64,000 nt of DNA from Fusobacterium sp. SYSU M8D902 (GTDB taxonomy: Bacteria; Fusobacteriota; Fusobacteriia; Fusobacteriales; Fusobacteriaceae), in the NCBI RefSeq assembly GCF_040199715.1, contig NZ_JBEFNA010000005.1:20979-84978 (forward strand). The letters run 5' to 3'. Positions within the stretch are counted from its first letter, which is position 1. Each line of letters opens with the position of its first letter. Made by a program: the position numbers and the translations under genes. A model generated the notes under the pieces. The model was not told where the DNA came from. It saw nothing but the letters and a program-made list of their open reading frames with translations, and searched no databases. Positions 1 through 8,886 of this stretch are shown in pieces.

Positions 1-1012
1 TTCCCAAAGAGTAAACTTTATCTTGAATATCCTCTATTCTATCTATCCTAAGCCTATCTCCTAGCTTTAAGATCTCATTACTCAGGCATTCATGTTGGTA
101 CTTTCTCACAGCCATCTGCTTCCTATACACTTCCATTAGCTTACTTCTCAATCTCTTATAACGGATACTCCCATTGGAGTACCCCATTCTCTCTCTTTTC
201 TTGAGTTCACCTGTTAACTCTCTTCTTCTTAGCTCCAAAGGATATACCCTATCAGCTAGTTCAACAATCTTTATATCCTCGTTCTCTCTCTTGTAGAACA
301 GATACTGTTTACCTATCCCTATATGAACCTCTCCACTACCTATTCTCTCTCTATACTCTCCAGTTCTCTTATCCACATTTACAGGTGGAACTCCCTTAAA
401 AACTATCTGAGTATAGTATTTTACTCTCTCTCTAACTATCTTTCTAACCAATCTACAATAGGCGATCTCGCTCTTCATAGCTTCCTGCTCATAGTGATTA
501 TTCTCATCTACCAAGACCTTTAATCTCAAACCTTTCCAGTCAATATATCCATCAATATATCTAATTCCTGTTCCATTTGATTTTCCCTCTAAGGACTTAA
601 AATCTTCCACCCTCTTAAAATGAATCTTCTCTCCATTTCCATACATCACCTTTTCAAAAGCTCTCCATACCTGTGTTGCTATCTTCTGTGCAGTAAAAGA
701 ATCAATATTTTTTTTAAAATACTTCTGCATCTCTTTTACCTCTTTATGAAAAGAATACTCATTAAATCCATTCTCTTTTCTAATGGTCTCCAATCTTTTA
801 TATAGATTTTTCTTCTCTTTGCTCCCCTCTGCTTGAGATATCTCCTCTAAAATCTCTCTATAGACCTTAGTTTTTATCATCTCTTTATATCTCTTGTTCA
901 TTCTATTCAACAGTGAGTTATATATGTCTCTCCCTATTGAAAATCTTTTCTCCAGTATATCTTTTTGATACTTTTCTACTCTCAAAGGAAATTGAACTAT
1001 ATAGTTAGCCAA
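1..1012 (-). CDS. TnpB-like (IS605 OrfB family) protein, partial, RuvC-I Asp apparently replaced
   Basis: An open frame of 337 codons with no stop runs from a TTG start at 1012 off the left edge. A GGAGGA ribosome site at 1018-1023 sits 5 nt before the TTG, which decides the start. The protein resembles, from memory of the family, the long TnpB-type transposon nucleases common in Fusobacteria and Firmicutes: a basic N-terminal region, SFTAQKIATQVWRAFEK (residues 105-121), YGNGEKIHFK (124-133) and YRKQMAVRKYQHECL (296-310). TnpB is an RNA-guided DNA nuclease. In relatives the first RuvC motif reads like VGIDIGTS; here residues 229-235 read VHIGIGK, so the catalytic Asp position holds Gly (G232). 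The loop after ELAD (251-254) is also shorter than usual. The C-terminal zinc finger and last catalytic residue lie outside the window. No TnpA partner is visible. It may be an inactive relic or a repurposed nuclease-dead protein. Confidence 0.8.
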   Translation of the reverse strand, partial: MANYIVQFPLRVEKYQKDILEKRFSIGRDIYNSLLNRMNKRYKEMIKTKVYREILEEISQAEGSKEKKNLYKRLETIRKENGFNEYSFHKEVKEMQKYFKKNIDSFTAQKIATQVWRAFEKVMYGNGEKIHFKRVEDFKSLEGKSNGTGIRYIDGYIDWKGLRLKVLVDENNHYEQEAMKSEIAYCRLVRKIVRERVKYYTQIVFKGVPPVNVDKRTGEYRERIGSGEVHIGIGKQYLFYKRENEDIKIVELADRVYPLELRRRELTGELKKRERMGYSNGSIRYKRLRSKLMEVYRKQMAVRKYQHECLSNEILKLGDRLRIDRIEDIQDKVYSLG

Positions 1013-1073
1013 AATATTCCTCCTATTCGTTTTTTAAGAAAAATGCGTGTATAGCTGCACTAGTTTCCCTTAA

Positions 1074-1102
1074 ATTCTACAACTTTTAAAATAAAAAGTC
1101 AA
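1074..1102 (-). promoter_or_regulatory. Promoter of the TnpB-like gene
   Basis: Reading leftward, TTGACT (1102-1097) and TAGAAT (1079-1074) are separated by exactly 17 bp, giving a leader of about 55 nt before the TTG start at 1012. The TnpB-like gene therefore has a good promoter of its own. Confidence 0.65.
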
Positions 1103-1182
1103 CCTTTATAAAAAATTTTTACAAAATAGCTAAAATTCTAAAAAAATAAACTCAGTTTTTTCTTAAAGCACGTATTTTTACA

Positions 1183-1221
1183 CAAAAAAAATAGCCAAAG
1201 AGTAAAATTCTCTTCAGCTAT
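1183..1221 (-). terminator. Terminator after the 114-aa unknown gene
   Basis: On the minus strand ATAGC..AAGAG pairs with CTCTT..GCTAT and is followed by eight T residues. It ends the leftward transcript carrying the genes at 1260-3795. The rest of 1013-1259 holds only this terminator and the TnpB-like promoter and leader. Confidence 0.75.
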
Positions 1222-1259
1222 CTTAATAATTAATTATATTCAGTTTTCTATTCTTTATT

Positions 1260-1604
1260 TTAACTAGCTACTCTTAGCTCTTCATTTAGTTTCTCTATCT
1301 CAGTCAAAATGAGCTCAACTCTTCTAGCTCTCTCTAGAGCAAACTTTCTATCTTCACTCTTAGAGAAGTATCTCAAAAACCCTGTACTCACATACTCCAT
1401 AATCTCTTTTACAGAGGTACACAGTATTATCCCTTTTTTTTGAAAAAGAACTATTCTAATATATCTCATTACCACAGCTTGGATTATCTTCAGATTCATC
1501 TCCAATCTAGCTTCTTCCATTATATTTTGAGAGATAGCCAAACTCTTTATCTCTTCAAAATTTTTACCAATTTTTTCCTTTAAATTTTCATATCTGTCTT
1601 TCAT
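1260..1604 (-). CDS. Small helical protein of unknown function (114 aa)
   Basis: I do not recognise this protein. It is rich in Lys, Glu, Ile and Arg and should be almost entirely alpha-helical, with no signal peptide or convincing membrane segment, although residues 38-65 are fairly hydrophobic. It starts with ATG 7 bp after the cobQ stop, so it is very likely translated from the same transcript, and a strong hairpin terminator follows its stop. The tight spacing suggests a role tied to its neighbours, but no motif supports a cobalamin function. Confidence 0.6.
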   Translation of the reverse strand: MKDRYENLKEKIGKNFEEIKSLAISQNIMEEARLEMNLKIIQAVVMRYIRIVLFQKKGIILCTSVKEIMEYVSTGFLRYFSKSEDRKFALERARRVELILTEIEKLNEELRVAS

Positions 1605-1611
1605 TTTTACC

Positions 1612-3117
1612 TCATAATCCTTTATTCATTATCTCATAAATACTTGCCATATCAAGGTTGTTCCTCAAAAGTGTTGCAAGTTTATTATACTCCTTTTCTT
1701 TAAATTCAGCAAATGAAAATTTATCCTCTAGAGGTTTTAATCCCTTTCTCTCTCTTACATTATTTAAAAATCTTCTAGTGAACTCCTCATTGTCAAAGAT
1801 TCCGTGAATATATGTTCCAAATACACTCTCATTAGCTGTAAGGATGAAGTTCTCCTCTTTAACTAGGTTACTATCCTCTCCTACAGTTACTCCTTGATGT
1901 ATCTCATACCCTCTCACCTTGAGATTTTCACAACCTCTTATGACACTGTTTCCAAGGTCACTCTCCAGTACTCTCTCCACCTGTTGGGTATATTTTACTC
2001 TCTCCATAATAGTTTTAATTTTTAAGAAACCAAATCCCTTTACTCTCTCTTGGTCTCCTTCAATATGGTGTGGATCCTCTATCTCCTCTCCTAACATCTG
2101 GAATCCACCACAAATTCCTACTACCACTGTTCCTCTATTCTTTAACTCTTTAACTCTTTCAAATATCCCATTCTCTTTTAACTTCTCAATATCAGATATT
2201 GTATTTTTACTTCCTGGCAGTATGATTATATCCTCTTCTCCTAGATCTTCCTTATGAAACACATAGTTTAGTGCCACATCAGGATATTGGTTGAGAGCAT
2301 CAAAATCTGTGTAGTTAGACATCTTATCTGTCCTAATTACACTTATCTTTATCTCTCCCTCTTTTTTAGTATAGTCATTTATCTTCTTAGCAAGTACATC
2401 TTCCTCTTCTATATCCAATCTCTCATAGGGGATAACTCCTAAGAATTTAATATCCAAACCTTCACTCTTCAATCTTGCCATAAGCATATCTATTCCAGGC
2501 TTTAATAGTTCAGCATCTCCTCTAAACTTATTTATTATCAAGCCCTTTATTCTCTTTCTATCCTTTTCGTCTAATAGAGCTATAGTTCCATAAAGTGAGG
2601 CAAATACCCCACCTATCTCTATATTCCCTACCAATATCACCGGAGCATCTACAAGTTCAGCCATACCCATATTCACACAGTCATACTCTCTCAAGTTTAT
2701 CTCTGCTGGACTTCCTCCCCCTTCCAACACTCCAATATCGAACTCTCTCTCTATCTTCTGATAGTTTCTCAAAGCTACCTCCTTCAAGTAACTACAATTT
2801 GAAAAATACTCCTGAGCTGAAGTATTCTTAACAGGTTTACCCTCAATTATTAGCTGTGAATTATTATCAGAATTTGGTTTTAAAAGTATGGGATTCATAA
2901 AAGCTCTCGGTATCTCCATTCCAGATTCAGCCTGTACCACCTGAGCTCTGCCCATCTCTAGCCCCTCTATATCTACAAATGAGTTTAAAGCCATATTCTG
3001 TGACTTGAAAGGTGAAACCCTATACCCGTCTTGAGCAAAAATCCTACATAACCCAGCTACTATTATACTCTTTCCAACAGATGAACCTGTCCCCTGTACC
3101 ATTATCTTTCTATGCAT
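1612..3117 (-). CDS. cobQ: Cobyric acid synthase (adenosylcobyrinate a,c-diamide amidotransferase)
   Basis: CobQ/CbiP amidates the side chains at positions b, d, e and g of adenosylcobyrinic acid a,c-diamide, using glutamine and ATP, in the cytoplasm. Residues 8-17 (QGTGSSVGKS) form the ATP-binding loop of the dethiobiotin-synthetase-like N-terminal domain. The C-terminal class I glutamine amidotransferase domain has its nucleophile at C336 in GICGG and a catalytic His at about H438 in YIHGIFD. At 501 aa it is normal for the family. It is the only cobamide gene in the window, lying 12 bp after a YczE-type membrane protein and 7 bp before a small unknown gene, so it sits in a short operon apart from the main pathway. 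Confidence 0.95.
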   Translation of the reverse strand: MHRKIMVQGTGSSVGKSIIVAGLCRIFAQDGYRVSPFKSQNMALNSFVDIEGLEMGRAQVVQAESGMEIPRAFMNPILLKPNSDNNSQLIIEGKPVKNTSAQEYFSNCSYLKEVALRNYQKIEREFDIGVLEGGGSPAEINLREYDCVNMGMAELVDAPVILVGNIEIGGVFASLYGTIALLDEKDRKRIKGLIINKFRGDAELLKPGIDMLMARLKSEGLDIKFLGVIPYERLDIEEEDVLAKKINDYTKKEGEIKISVIRTDKMSNYTDFDALNQYPDVALNYVFHKEDLGEEDIIILPGSKNTISDIEKLKENGIFERVKELKNRGTVVVGICGGFQMLGEEIEDPHHIEGDQERVKGFGFLKIKTIMERVKYTQQVERVLESDLGNSVIRGCENLKVRGYEIHQGVTVGEDSNLVKEENFILTANESVFGTYIHGIFDNEEFTRRFLNNVRERKGLKPLEDKFSFAEFKEKEYNKLATLLRNNLDMASIYEIMNKGL

Positions 3118-3129
3118 ACCCCACTCCTT

Positions 3130-3795
3130 TTAAAATCCTCTAAATACTCTACCTAAATGAACAATCTCCTCTTTTATACTTCTATGCTGTAATTTCTTAA
3201 TATTTATATCTCCCATTCTAAACATCAGTTGTAACAAAAATCCCATACTCAATGCAGTTATGATAGTTCCTATTCCCAACTTTCCACCTAATAACCAACC
3301 CAGTACAAAAGCCATAACCTCTATTCCATTTTTTATAACACTCACAGGTTGATTAAATCTCTTAGTCAAAATCTGCATAAATCCATCTCTTGGTCCACAA
3401 CCCATACCCTGTATCATATACAGATATGTACCATATGTATAGAAAAATATCCCTACTAATAGCTCTATCACTCTCATATACATATTATCAAATGTTGGTA
3501 TAAAGTTTAGATATATTATCATATCTATGAATATCCCTATAAATATGAAGTTCAGTACAGTACCTATACCTATTGGCTGTCCTAAAAATATATCCATCAA
3601 TACTATTATAACCCCTAAAGTTATACTTGCCTGTCCTATTGTAATCCCTGTTACCATAGATACACCTTGATGTAATACATCCCAAGGAGCAAGTCCTAGA
3701 TTGGACTTCAAAATCACAACACACCCCAACGAACACGATAAAAACCCCAAGAATATCTTTACAAATCTCATTAACTCTTTTTTCAACAAACTCAC
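3130..3795 (-). CDS. YczE/YyaS/YitT-family integral membrane protein
   Basis: A protein of about 221 aa with five or six predicted membrane segments. The N-terminal segment (residues 11-29), a GLAPWDVLHQG stretch near residue 34 and the GMGCGPRDGFM motif near residue 130 are typical of the YczE/YyaS/YitT group, whose transport role is not established. The longest frame starts with GTG at 3795, but its ribosome site (AGGAAG) overlaps it. TTG at about 3789 or ATG at 3771 fits better, so the start is uncertain. It lies directly upstream of cobQ with a 12-bp gap, so a link to corrinoid or precursor transport is possible but unproven. Confidence 0.8.
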   Translation of the reverse strand: MSLLKKELMRFVKIFLGFLSCSLGCVVILKSNLGLAPWDVLHQGVSMVTGITIGQASITLGVIIVLMDIFLGQPIGIGTVLNFIFIGIFIDMIIYLNFIPTFDNMYMRVIELLVGIFFYTYGTYLYMIQGMGCGPRDGFMQILTKRFNQPVSVIKNGIEVMAFVLGWLLGGKLGIGTIITALSMGFLLQLMFRMGDINIKKLQHRSIKEEIVHLGRVFRGF

Positions 3796-3854
3796 TTCCT
3801 ACTTATCTAAATTCCATAGATATCTTACTACAATATATGTTTTTTTTCCAGTAT

Positions 3855-4670
3855 TTATTTGATCGGCACTCTCACTATATATTTTAAGTCTGTAGGATCC
3901 TTCTCAAATGCTGGCCCTGATAGTATGTGTACAAATGTATCTCCATCTATCTCATAGCCCTCATCAGCTACCCATTTTACCATCTTCTCCACACCAAATC
4001 TTATCTCATCAAACTTACTCTGGCACACTGTAGATGCATATTTTTTCTTAGGATAGTAACATCTATTCCCATACTCCTCATAATCTTTTAGAAGTATGAG
4101 TTTATCATAGGCATAGCTCCTATTTACTATCTCCTCCTCCTTTATAGTAAAGGCATACATTCCTACAGGTACTAGATTTTGCTTTGTAGATACCAAAAAT
4201 CCATCTAGCTCCTTAAATGCTTTGGATATACCCACATAGTCCTTATCCATCACCACTGGAGCATAGATACCTCTTATCTCCTCCTCCTCAATAAAGAATC
4301 TATCCATATTGTTTTCTAGAGTTATGAGATATCTCATCTGAGTGGCATTCTCCACAAGCTCCTCTTCCAATTCTTGAAGTCTTACAATCTCCTTTTTCGT
4401 CTGCTCCAACATCTTATTCATCAACTCAAGAGTGTGAGAATAGCTCACATTCTCCAGATGACTCTTTATCTTTGCATTACTAAATCCCAATTTTTTTAAG
4501 TGAACTATCATCTTAATAATAGGTATTTGAAAAAAGCCATAATATCTATAATTAGTATCCTCATCTTTATAACTTGGTGATATTATCCCTTCACTGTCAT
4601 AGTATCTCAATGTAGAAATTGGTAAGCTCGTTATCTTAGATACCTCTCCTATTGTTAAATAATCTTTCAT
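3855..4670 (-). CDS. MerR-family regulator with GyrI-like effector-binding domain
   Basis: Residues 1-75 form a MerR winged helix: LTIGEVSKITSLPISTLRYYD followed by the GIISPSY wing. A coiled-coil linker lies at about 78-125. The remainder resembles the GyrI/BmrR-type pocket that binds drugs or other small hydrophobic ligands. The start codon overlaps the stop of the upstream RND pump by 4 bp (ATGA), so the two are translationally coupled and the regulator is the last gene of the second efflux operon. It probably controls the operon in response to a pump substrate. The operon promoter at 8793-8821 has a 17-bp spacer rather than the 19 bp typical of MerR targets, so the mechanism is open. Confidence 0.88.
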   Translation of the reverse strand: MKDYLTIGEVSKITSLPISTLRYYDSEGIISPSYKDEDTNYRYYGFFQIPIIKMIVHLKKLGFSNAKIKSHLENVSYSHTLELMNKMLEQTKKEIVRLQELEEELVENATQMRYLITLENNMDRFFIEEEEIRGIYAPVVMDKDYVGISKAFKELDGFLVSTKQNLVPVGMYAFTIKEEEIVNRSYAYDKLILLKDYEEYGNRCYYPKKKYASTVCQSKFDEIRFGVEKMVKWVADEGYEIDGDTFVHILSGPAFEKDPTDLKYIVRVPIK

Positions 4671-7600
4671 CTCTCTTCCTTTCTAATCTTTACCCTTTCA
4701 ATTAATTCATCTACTAAATAATAAAACACTGGTATTACAATCAAAGTCAACAGTGTAGCTACTGACAATCCAAAAACAACTACAAATGACATCCCTTTAT
4801 ACATCTCCGAACCCTGTCCATTACTAAACATAAGTGGTAACATTCCCAGTACTGTAGTCATAGTGGTCATAAGTATCGGTCTAAGTCTTGTTCTTCCAGC
4901 TGTTATTATCGCCTTAACTTTACTATCTCCCTCTTCTCTTCTTATATTTATGAAGTCTATCAAAACAATAGCATTATTTACAACTATACCAGCTAGCATT
5001 ACAAATCCTATGGAAACCATAGCATCTATATTTAAATTTACCCCATAGAGAGCATAAAAAGCCCCTGTTGTAGATAGTGGAATAGACAGTATTATGATAA
5101 AAGGCATTACAAAAGATTCAAACTGCCACACCAGTATAAAATAGATCAAAAATATTGCTATTCCAAAAGTGTATTTTAACTGTTCACTCATCTCAGCCAT
5201 ATCTGCACTCTTTCCACCTTGAGCATAGATCACACTATCAGGCAATCCCATTTTCTCTATCTCCTCTTCTATCTTTTCCTGAGCTGTTTTCAAATCCAAA
5301 CTTCTATCTAGGTTGGCATATAGTACTATCTTCTTTCTCTTATCCTTTTTCTCCAATTTAGAAGGTCCCTCTTCTATTCTAAAACTTGCTACATCTGAGA
5401 TCTTTATATTCTTTCCACTTGGTAGAGTCACCCTTGAATCCAAGATATACTCTGTTGACTCCCTATAGTTTTGTGCCAGTTTTAAAGTTACATCAATCTC
5501 ATCATTATCACTGTTTATAGTGATAGGAACTCCCCCTTGTATCTGTACCTGCAACATTCTAGCTATATCTTTGATATTTACTCCATAATACTCAGCTTTC
5601 TCTCTATTAATATAGAATTTACCCTCTGGTTTTCCACCTTCAAAAGATGAACTCACCTCTTTTATTCCCTCAATCCTAGAGACTCTCTCCTTTAGTTCAC
5701 CTATTATACTCTGCAACTGCATATCACTATCTGAATATAGCTCCAACTCCAAGTCATATATCCCTCTTATTCCGAATCTATAACCTGGTGTTATTGTTAT
5801 CTCAGCATCTGGAATATCCACATAGACTCTTCTCAATTCACGTATTATCTCCACCATAGATCTATCTCTTGTACCCTTTAGTCCAGCATTGATATTCAAT
5901 ATAGATCTCATTCCATTTCCAGAGACAGTAAAATCCTTTATAAAGTCCAATTGATTTACTCTACTCTCCAATATCCTAGCTATTCTATCTCCCTTATTTA
6001 TATCTGAACCAGCTGGTAACTTTGCCACTACAGCAAATCTTCCCTCGTCCACTGTAGGAATAAATCTTCCTCCTAACTTACTTGCCACATATAGTGAGCC
6101 TACAAAAAGCACAACTATACTAGCTAAAACTGCCCATCTTCTTCTAATGGCAAATTTCAACATAGATACATAATTTCTCTTTACTAATTTAAAAAGTTTA
6201 CCCTCTGAATTGATATCTCTCTTTCCATTCATTATCTTGCTCGAAATCATAGGAACAAAGGTAAGAGATATTACAAGTGATGCTAATAGAGAGTAGGATA
6301 TAGCATAACATAGATTATTGAATTGCTCCTTTGCCAAGCCCTCTTGAAATACCAATGGTAAAAATGCTGCCACTGTAGTCAATGTTGATGCCAACACAGG
6401 AAGTGCCATCTCTTGAGCCCCATCTCTAGCTGCTGTGATCCTATCTTTTCCCAATTCTGACAGATGTCTATATATATTATCAACCACAACTACTGAGTTG
6501 TCAACTAACATTCCTATTCCCAATGATAATCCCATCAAGGACATCAAATTTAAAGTTATCCCTTGAGCATTCAAAAGAAAGAAGGTAAAGATTACTGATA
6601 TTGGAATAGCTGTAGCTATTATCAATGTAGCTGATACACTCTTTAAAAATATAAACAGTATTATAGAGGCTAGAAAAAGCCCTATCATTCCACTTGTCTG
6701 TACATTTTTAATAGAGTTCATTATTGTTATTGAAGAGTCAAATTCATAGCTCATCACTGTATTATTGGGGAATGACTGTTTTAACTCCTCTAGGTATCTC
6801 TTCACATTTTTTACTATCTCAACTGAATTTCCCTCATCTGTCTTTGAAACTATTACTAATATATTATCCTTTCCATTCTTTCTATTTACTGAAGTAAGAT
6901 CTTTAGAGGAGATATCTATATCTGCTATATCCTTTAATTTTAAAAGGTGTCCATTTCTATTGCTCAAGACTATATTTTTTATCTCATCAGCACTATTTAT
7001 CTCAGCTTCAACCTTGATCAGATACTCCTTCTCTCCCTCTCTCACTATTCCACCTGGAATATTGATAGTAGCACCACTCATCTTGTTGTATACATCTATT
7101 ATACTCAAATTGTAGTTCTCCAATTTCTCTGGATCTATAACTACTGAAACCTCTTGTTCTCTACCACCATAAGTCTCTACCTCAGCTACACCTTCAATCC
7201 TTTCCAATATAGGTTTTAATATATTCTCAATATAGCTTCTCATCTCTATCATATCTCCACCAGCCATTGAGAATGTCAGTGCTGGTGCATCAGAAGATGA
7301 ACTCTTCCTTATGGTTGGTTCCTTCATCTCCTCTGGAAATCTTCCCCTTATCTGGTTGATCTCATTTTGAATAAGAGTAATTTTTGTCTCTACATCTGTA
7401 CCATACTTAAATTTCACATATATAAAAGCCATCTCTGCTGTAGACTCTGAACTATACTCCACAACTCCCTCTACATTGGGAAGTATGTTCTCTATCTTCC
7501 TCACTATCATCTTATCCATATCAGCTGGAGTTGCCCCTTCCCACCTCACTCTAATCCTTACAGTAGGTCTATTTATATTGGGTAGCATCTCCACTGGCAT

Positions 7601-7696
7601 CTTCTTCAATCCCAAATATCCAAAGAATATCATAGAGATTAAAAACATTATTGTAGTAGCTGGTTTTCTTATTGAAAATTCTGGTATTGATCTCAT
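4667..7696 (-). CDS. RND efflux pump inner-membrane subunit (AcrB/MexB-like), second system
   Basis: A 1009-aa proton-driven RND pump of the HAE1 type with the standard layout: TM1 (about residues 11-29), a large periplasmic loop, TM2-6, an amphipathic segment and TM7, a second periplasmic loop, and TM8-12. The TM4 proton-relay motif reads GMLVDNSVVVVDNIYRH, so the first of the two AcrB aspartates is kept and the second is Asn, a variant common in anaerobe pumps. It starts 1 bp after the upstream adaptor's stop, with a GGAGAG ribosome site, and overlaps the MerR gene downstream. No TolC is encoded in this operon, so it probably uses the channel of the adjacent TetR-led operon. Substrates cannot be read from the sequence. 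Confidence 0.93.
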   Translation of the reverse strand: MRSIPEFSIRKPATTIMFLISMIFFGYLGLKKMPVEMLPNINRPTVRIRVRWEGATPADMDKMIVRKIENILPNVEGVVEYSSESTAEMAFIYVKFKYGTDVETKITLIQNEINQIRGRFPEEMKEPTIRKSSSSDAPALTFSMAGGDMIEMRSYIENILKPILERIEGVAEVETYGGREQEVSVVIDPEKLENYNLSIIDVYNKMSGATINIPGGIVREGEKEYLIKVEAEINSADEIKNIVLSNRNGHLLKLKDIADIDISSKDLTSVNRKNGKDNILVIVSKTDEGNSVEIVKNVKRYLEELKQSFPNNTVMSYEFDSSITIMNSIKNVQTSGMIGLFLASIILFIFLKSVSATLIIATAIPISVIFTFFLLNAQGITLNLMSLMGLSLGIGMLVDNSVVVVDNIYRHLSELGKDRITAARDGAQEMALPVLASTLTTVAAFLPLVFQEGLAKEQFNNLCYAISYSLLASLVISLTFVPMISSKIMNGKRDINSEGKLFKLVKRNYVSMLKFAIRRRWAVLASIVVLFVGSLYVASKLGGRFIPTVDEGRFAVVAKLPAGSDINKGDRIARILESRVNQLDFIKDFTVSGNGMRSILNINAGLKGTRDRSMVEIIRELRRVYVDIPDAEITITPGYRFGIRGIYDLELELYSDSDMQLQSIIGELKERVSRIEGIKEVSSSFEGGKPEGKFYINREKAEYYGVNIKDIARMLQVQIQGGVPITINSDNDEIDVTLKLAQNYRESTEYILDSRVTLPSGKNIKISDVASFRIEEGPSKLEKKDKRKKIVLYANLDRSLDLKTAQEKIEEEIEKMGLPDSVIYAQGGKSADMAEMSEQLKYTFGIAIFLIYFILVWQFESFVMPFIIILSIPLSTTGAFYALYGVNLNIDAMVSIGFVMLAGIVVNNAIVLIDFINIRREEGDSKVKAIITAGRTRLRPILMTTMTTVLGMLPLMFSNGQGSEMYKGMSFVVVFGLSVATLLTLIVIPVFYYLVDELIERVKIRKEER

Positions 7697-7697
7697 C

Positions 7698-8759
7698 TTA
7701 GCTCTCCTTCACCCTATCATTATTATTTAATAGGTATTGCCCCTCTACTACGATTCTATCTCCCTCTTGGTACTCTGGGAACTCAATCAATCTCATATCT
7801 CCTATTGTTCTTTTAGGAGTCACTCTATAGATAAAGACTCTATCCCCTCTCACAACTGCTATGTATGAGTATAGATCTTTGATCATCAAAGCTTTTGTAG
7901 GTACAAAAATCCCCTTTATATCTCCCATTTTTAAACTTATTTTTGCATACATCCCCTTCAAAATTCTTTTATCTAGGTTTTTTATCCCCAATCTTATTGA
8001 GTATTTTTTACTATCACTATCTGAATTTAAGTTGAATGTCTCTACAACACCCTCTCTCTTCTCTCCTAGCTCCTCTACGAATACCTCAGCCTTCTCTCCA
8101 ATCTTGCTATTTCCTATGTCCTTTCCTGTTATAGCTACATCTACTTCCATCTCTGAATTATCTATTACAGTGACAATATTCACTCCAGATTTTAATTTTT
8201 CATATTTTTTCACATATAGATCAGTTATCACTCCATCTATTTTTGAAACAACATCTAAGTTATCAAAATCCTCCTTAGCTCTTATGAAGTTTCCCTCTGC
8301 TATTTTCATCTCCCCTTGAGCAGTCTCATATCTATTCTTTACATTCAGATAATCATTTTCAGATATAATCTCCTTTTTATATAGCTTTTCATACTTTTCA
8401 AATGAGATCTTCTCTGTGGAAAATGTTGATTCAGCCTTTAAAAATCTTCCCTGTGCCTCATAGTAATCAGCTACTACATCTGCATTGTAGAGCTTTACTA
8501 TCACCTGTCCCTTTCTCACTCTATCTCCATTTTTGAAGTATATCTCCTCTACATCTCCACCAGTAGAAGTTACTATTTTCATCTCCATCTTAGGCTTCAA
8601 TTCCCCGTTATAACTCTTTATATTATCCAAGACTCTCTCTTTTAACTCCATAGTCTTTACTATCTTTACATTTTCTTTTTTTGAGAAATCACTCTTCATA
8701 CCTTTACCACCACAACCTAACATTGTAACTGAAAGTAGCAATACAAGTATTTTTTTCAT
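7698..8759 (-). CDS. RND efflux periplasmic adaptor lipoprotein, second system
   Basis: A 353-aa membrane-fusion protein that bridges pump and outer-membrane channel. The N-terminus is a lipoprotein signal with lipobox MLGC (C16). The body shows a biotinyl-lipoyl half motif (GGDVEEIYFKNGDRVRKGQVI, about residues 70-90), a coiled-coil hairpin (about 100-165), the second lipoyl half (KIDGVITDLYVKKYEKLKSG) and a beta-barrel with membrane-proximal domain. It is the first gene of the second efflux operon, with its own promoter at 8793-8821 and an RND pump 1 bp downstream. Confidence 0.92.
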   Translation of the reverse strand: MKKILVLLLSVTMLGCGGKGMKSDFSKKENVKIVKTMELKERVLDNIKSYNGELKPKMEMKIVTSTGGDVEEIYFKNGDRVRKGQVIVKLYNADVVADYYEAQGRFLKAESTFSTEKISFEKYEKLYKKEIISENDYLNVKNRYETAQGEMKIAEGNFIRAKEDFDNLDVVSKIDGVITDLYVKKYEKLKSGVNIVTVIDNSEMEVDVAITGKDIGNSKIGEKAEVFVEELGEKREGVVETFNLNSDSDSKKYSIRLGIKNLDKRILKGMYAKISLKMGDIKGIFVPTKALMIKDLYSYIAVVRGDRVFIYRVTPKRTIGDMRLIEFPEYQEGDRIVVEGQYLLNNNDRVKES

Positions 8760-8792
8760 CTAATAAATCTCCTCCTCTAATTTTATTTTATA

Positions 8793-8821
8793 ATCTTAAC
8801 ATAATTTCTCATCATTGTAAA
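8793..8821 (-). promoter_or_regulatory. Promoter of the second RND operon
   Basis: On the minus strand TTTACA (8821-8816) and TAAGAT (8798-8793) are 17 bp apart, about 30 nt before the ATG at 8759. It lies just after the terminator of the first operon, which makes the two pump operons separate transcription units. Confidence 0.55.
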
Positions 8822-8839
8822 TCAAACTTTTTTAAAATC

Positions 8840-8870
8840 AAAAAAATAGGAGAACTACAGAGTTCTCCTA
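8840..8870 (-). terminator. Terminator of the TetR/TolC/RND operon
   Basis: A perfect 10-bp stem, TAGGAGAACT (8847-8856) with AGTTCTCCTA (8861-8870), with a T-run on the minus strand. It follows the PII-like gene and closes the first efflux operon. Confidence 0.85.
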
Positions 8871-8886
8871 CATAAAATTGATCTTA

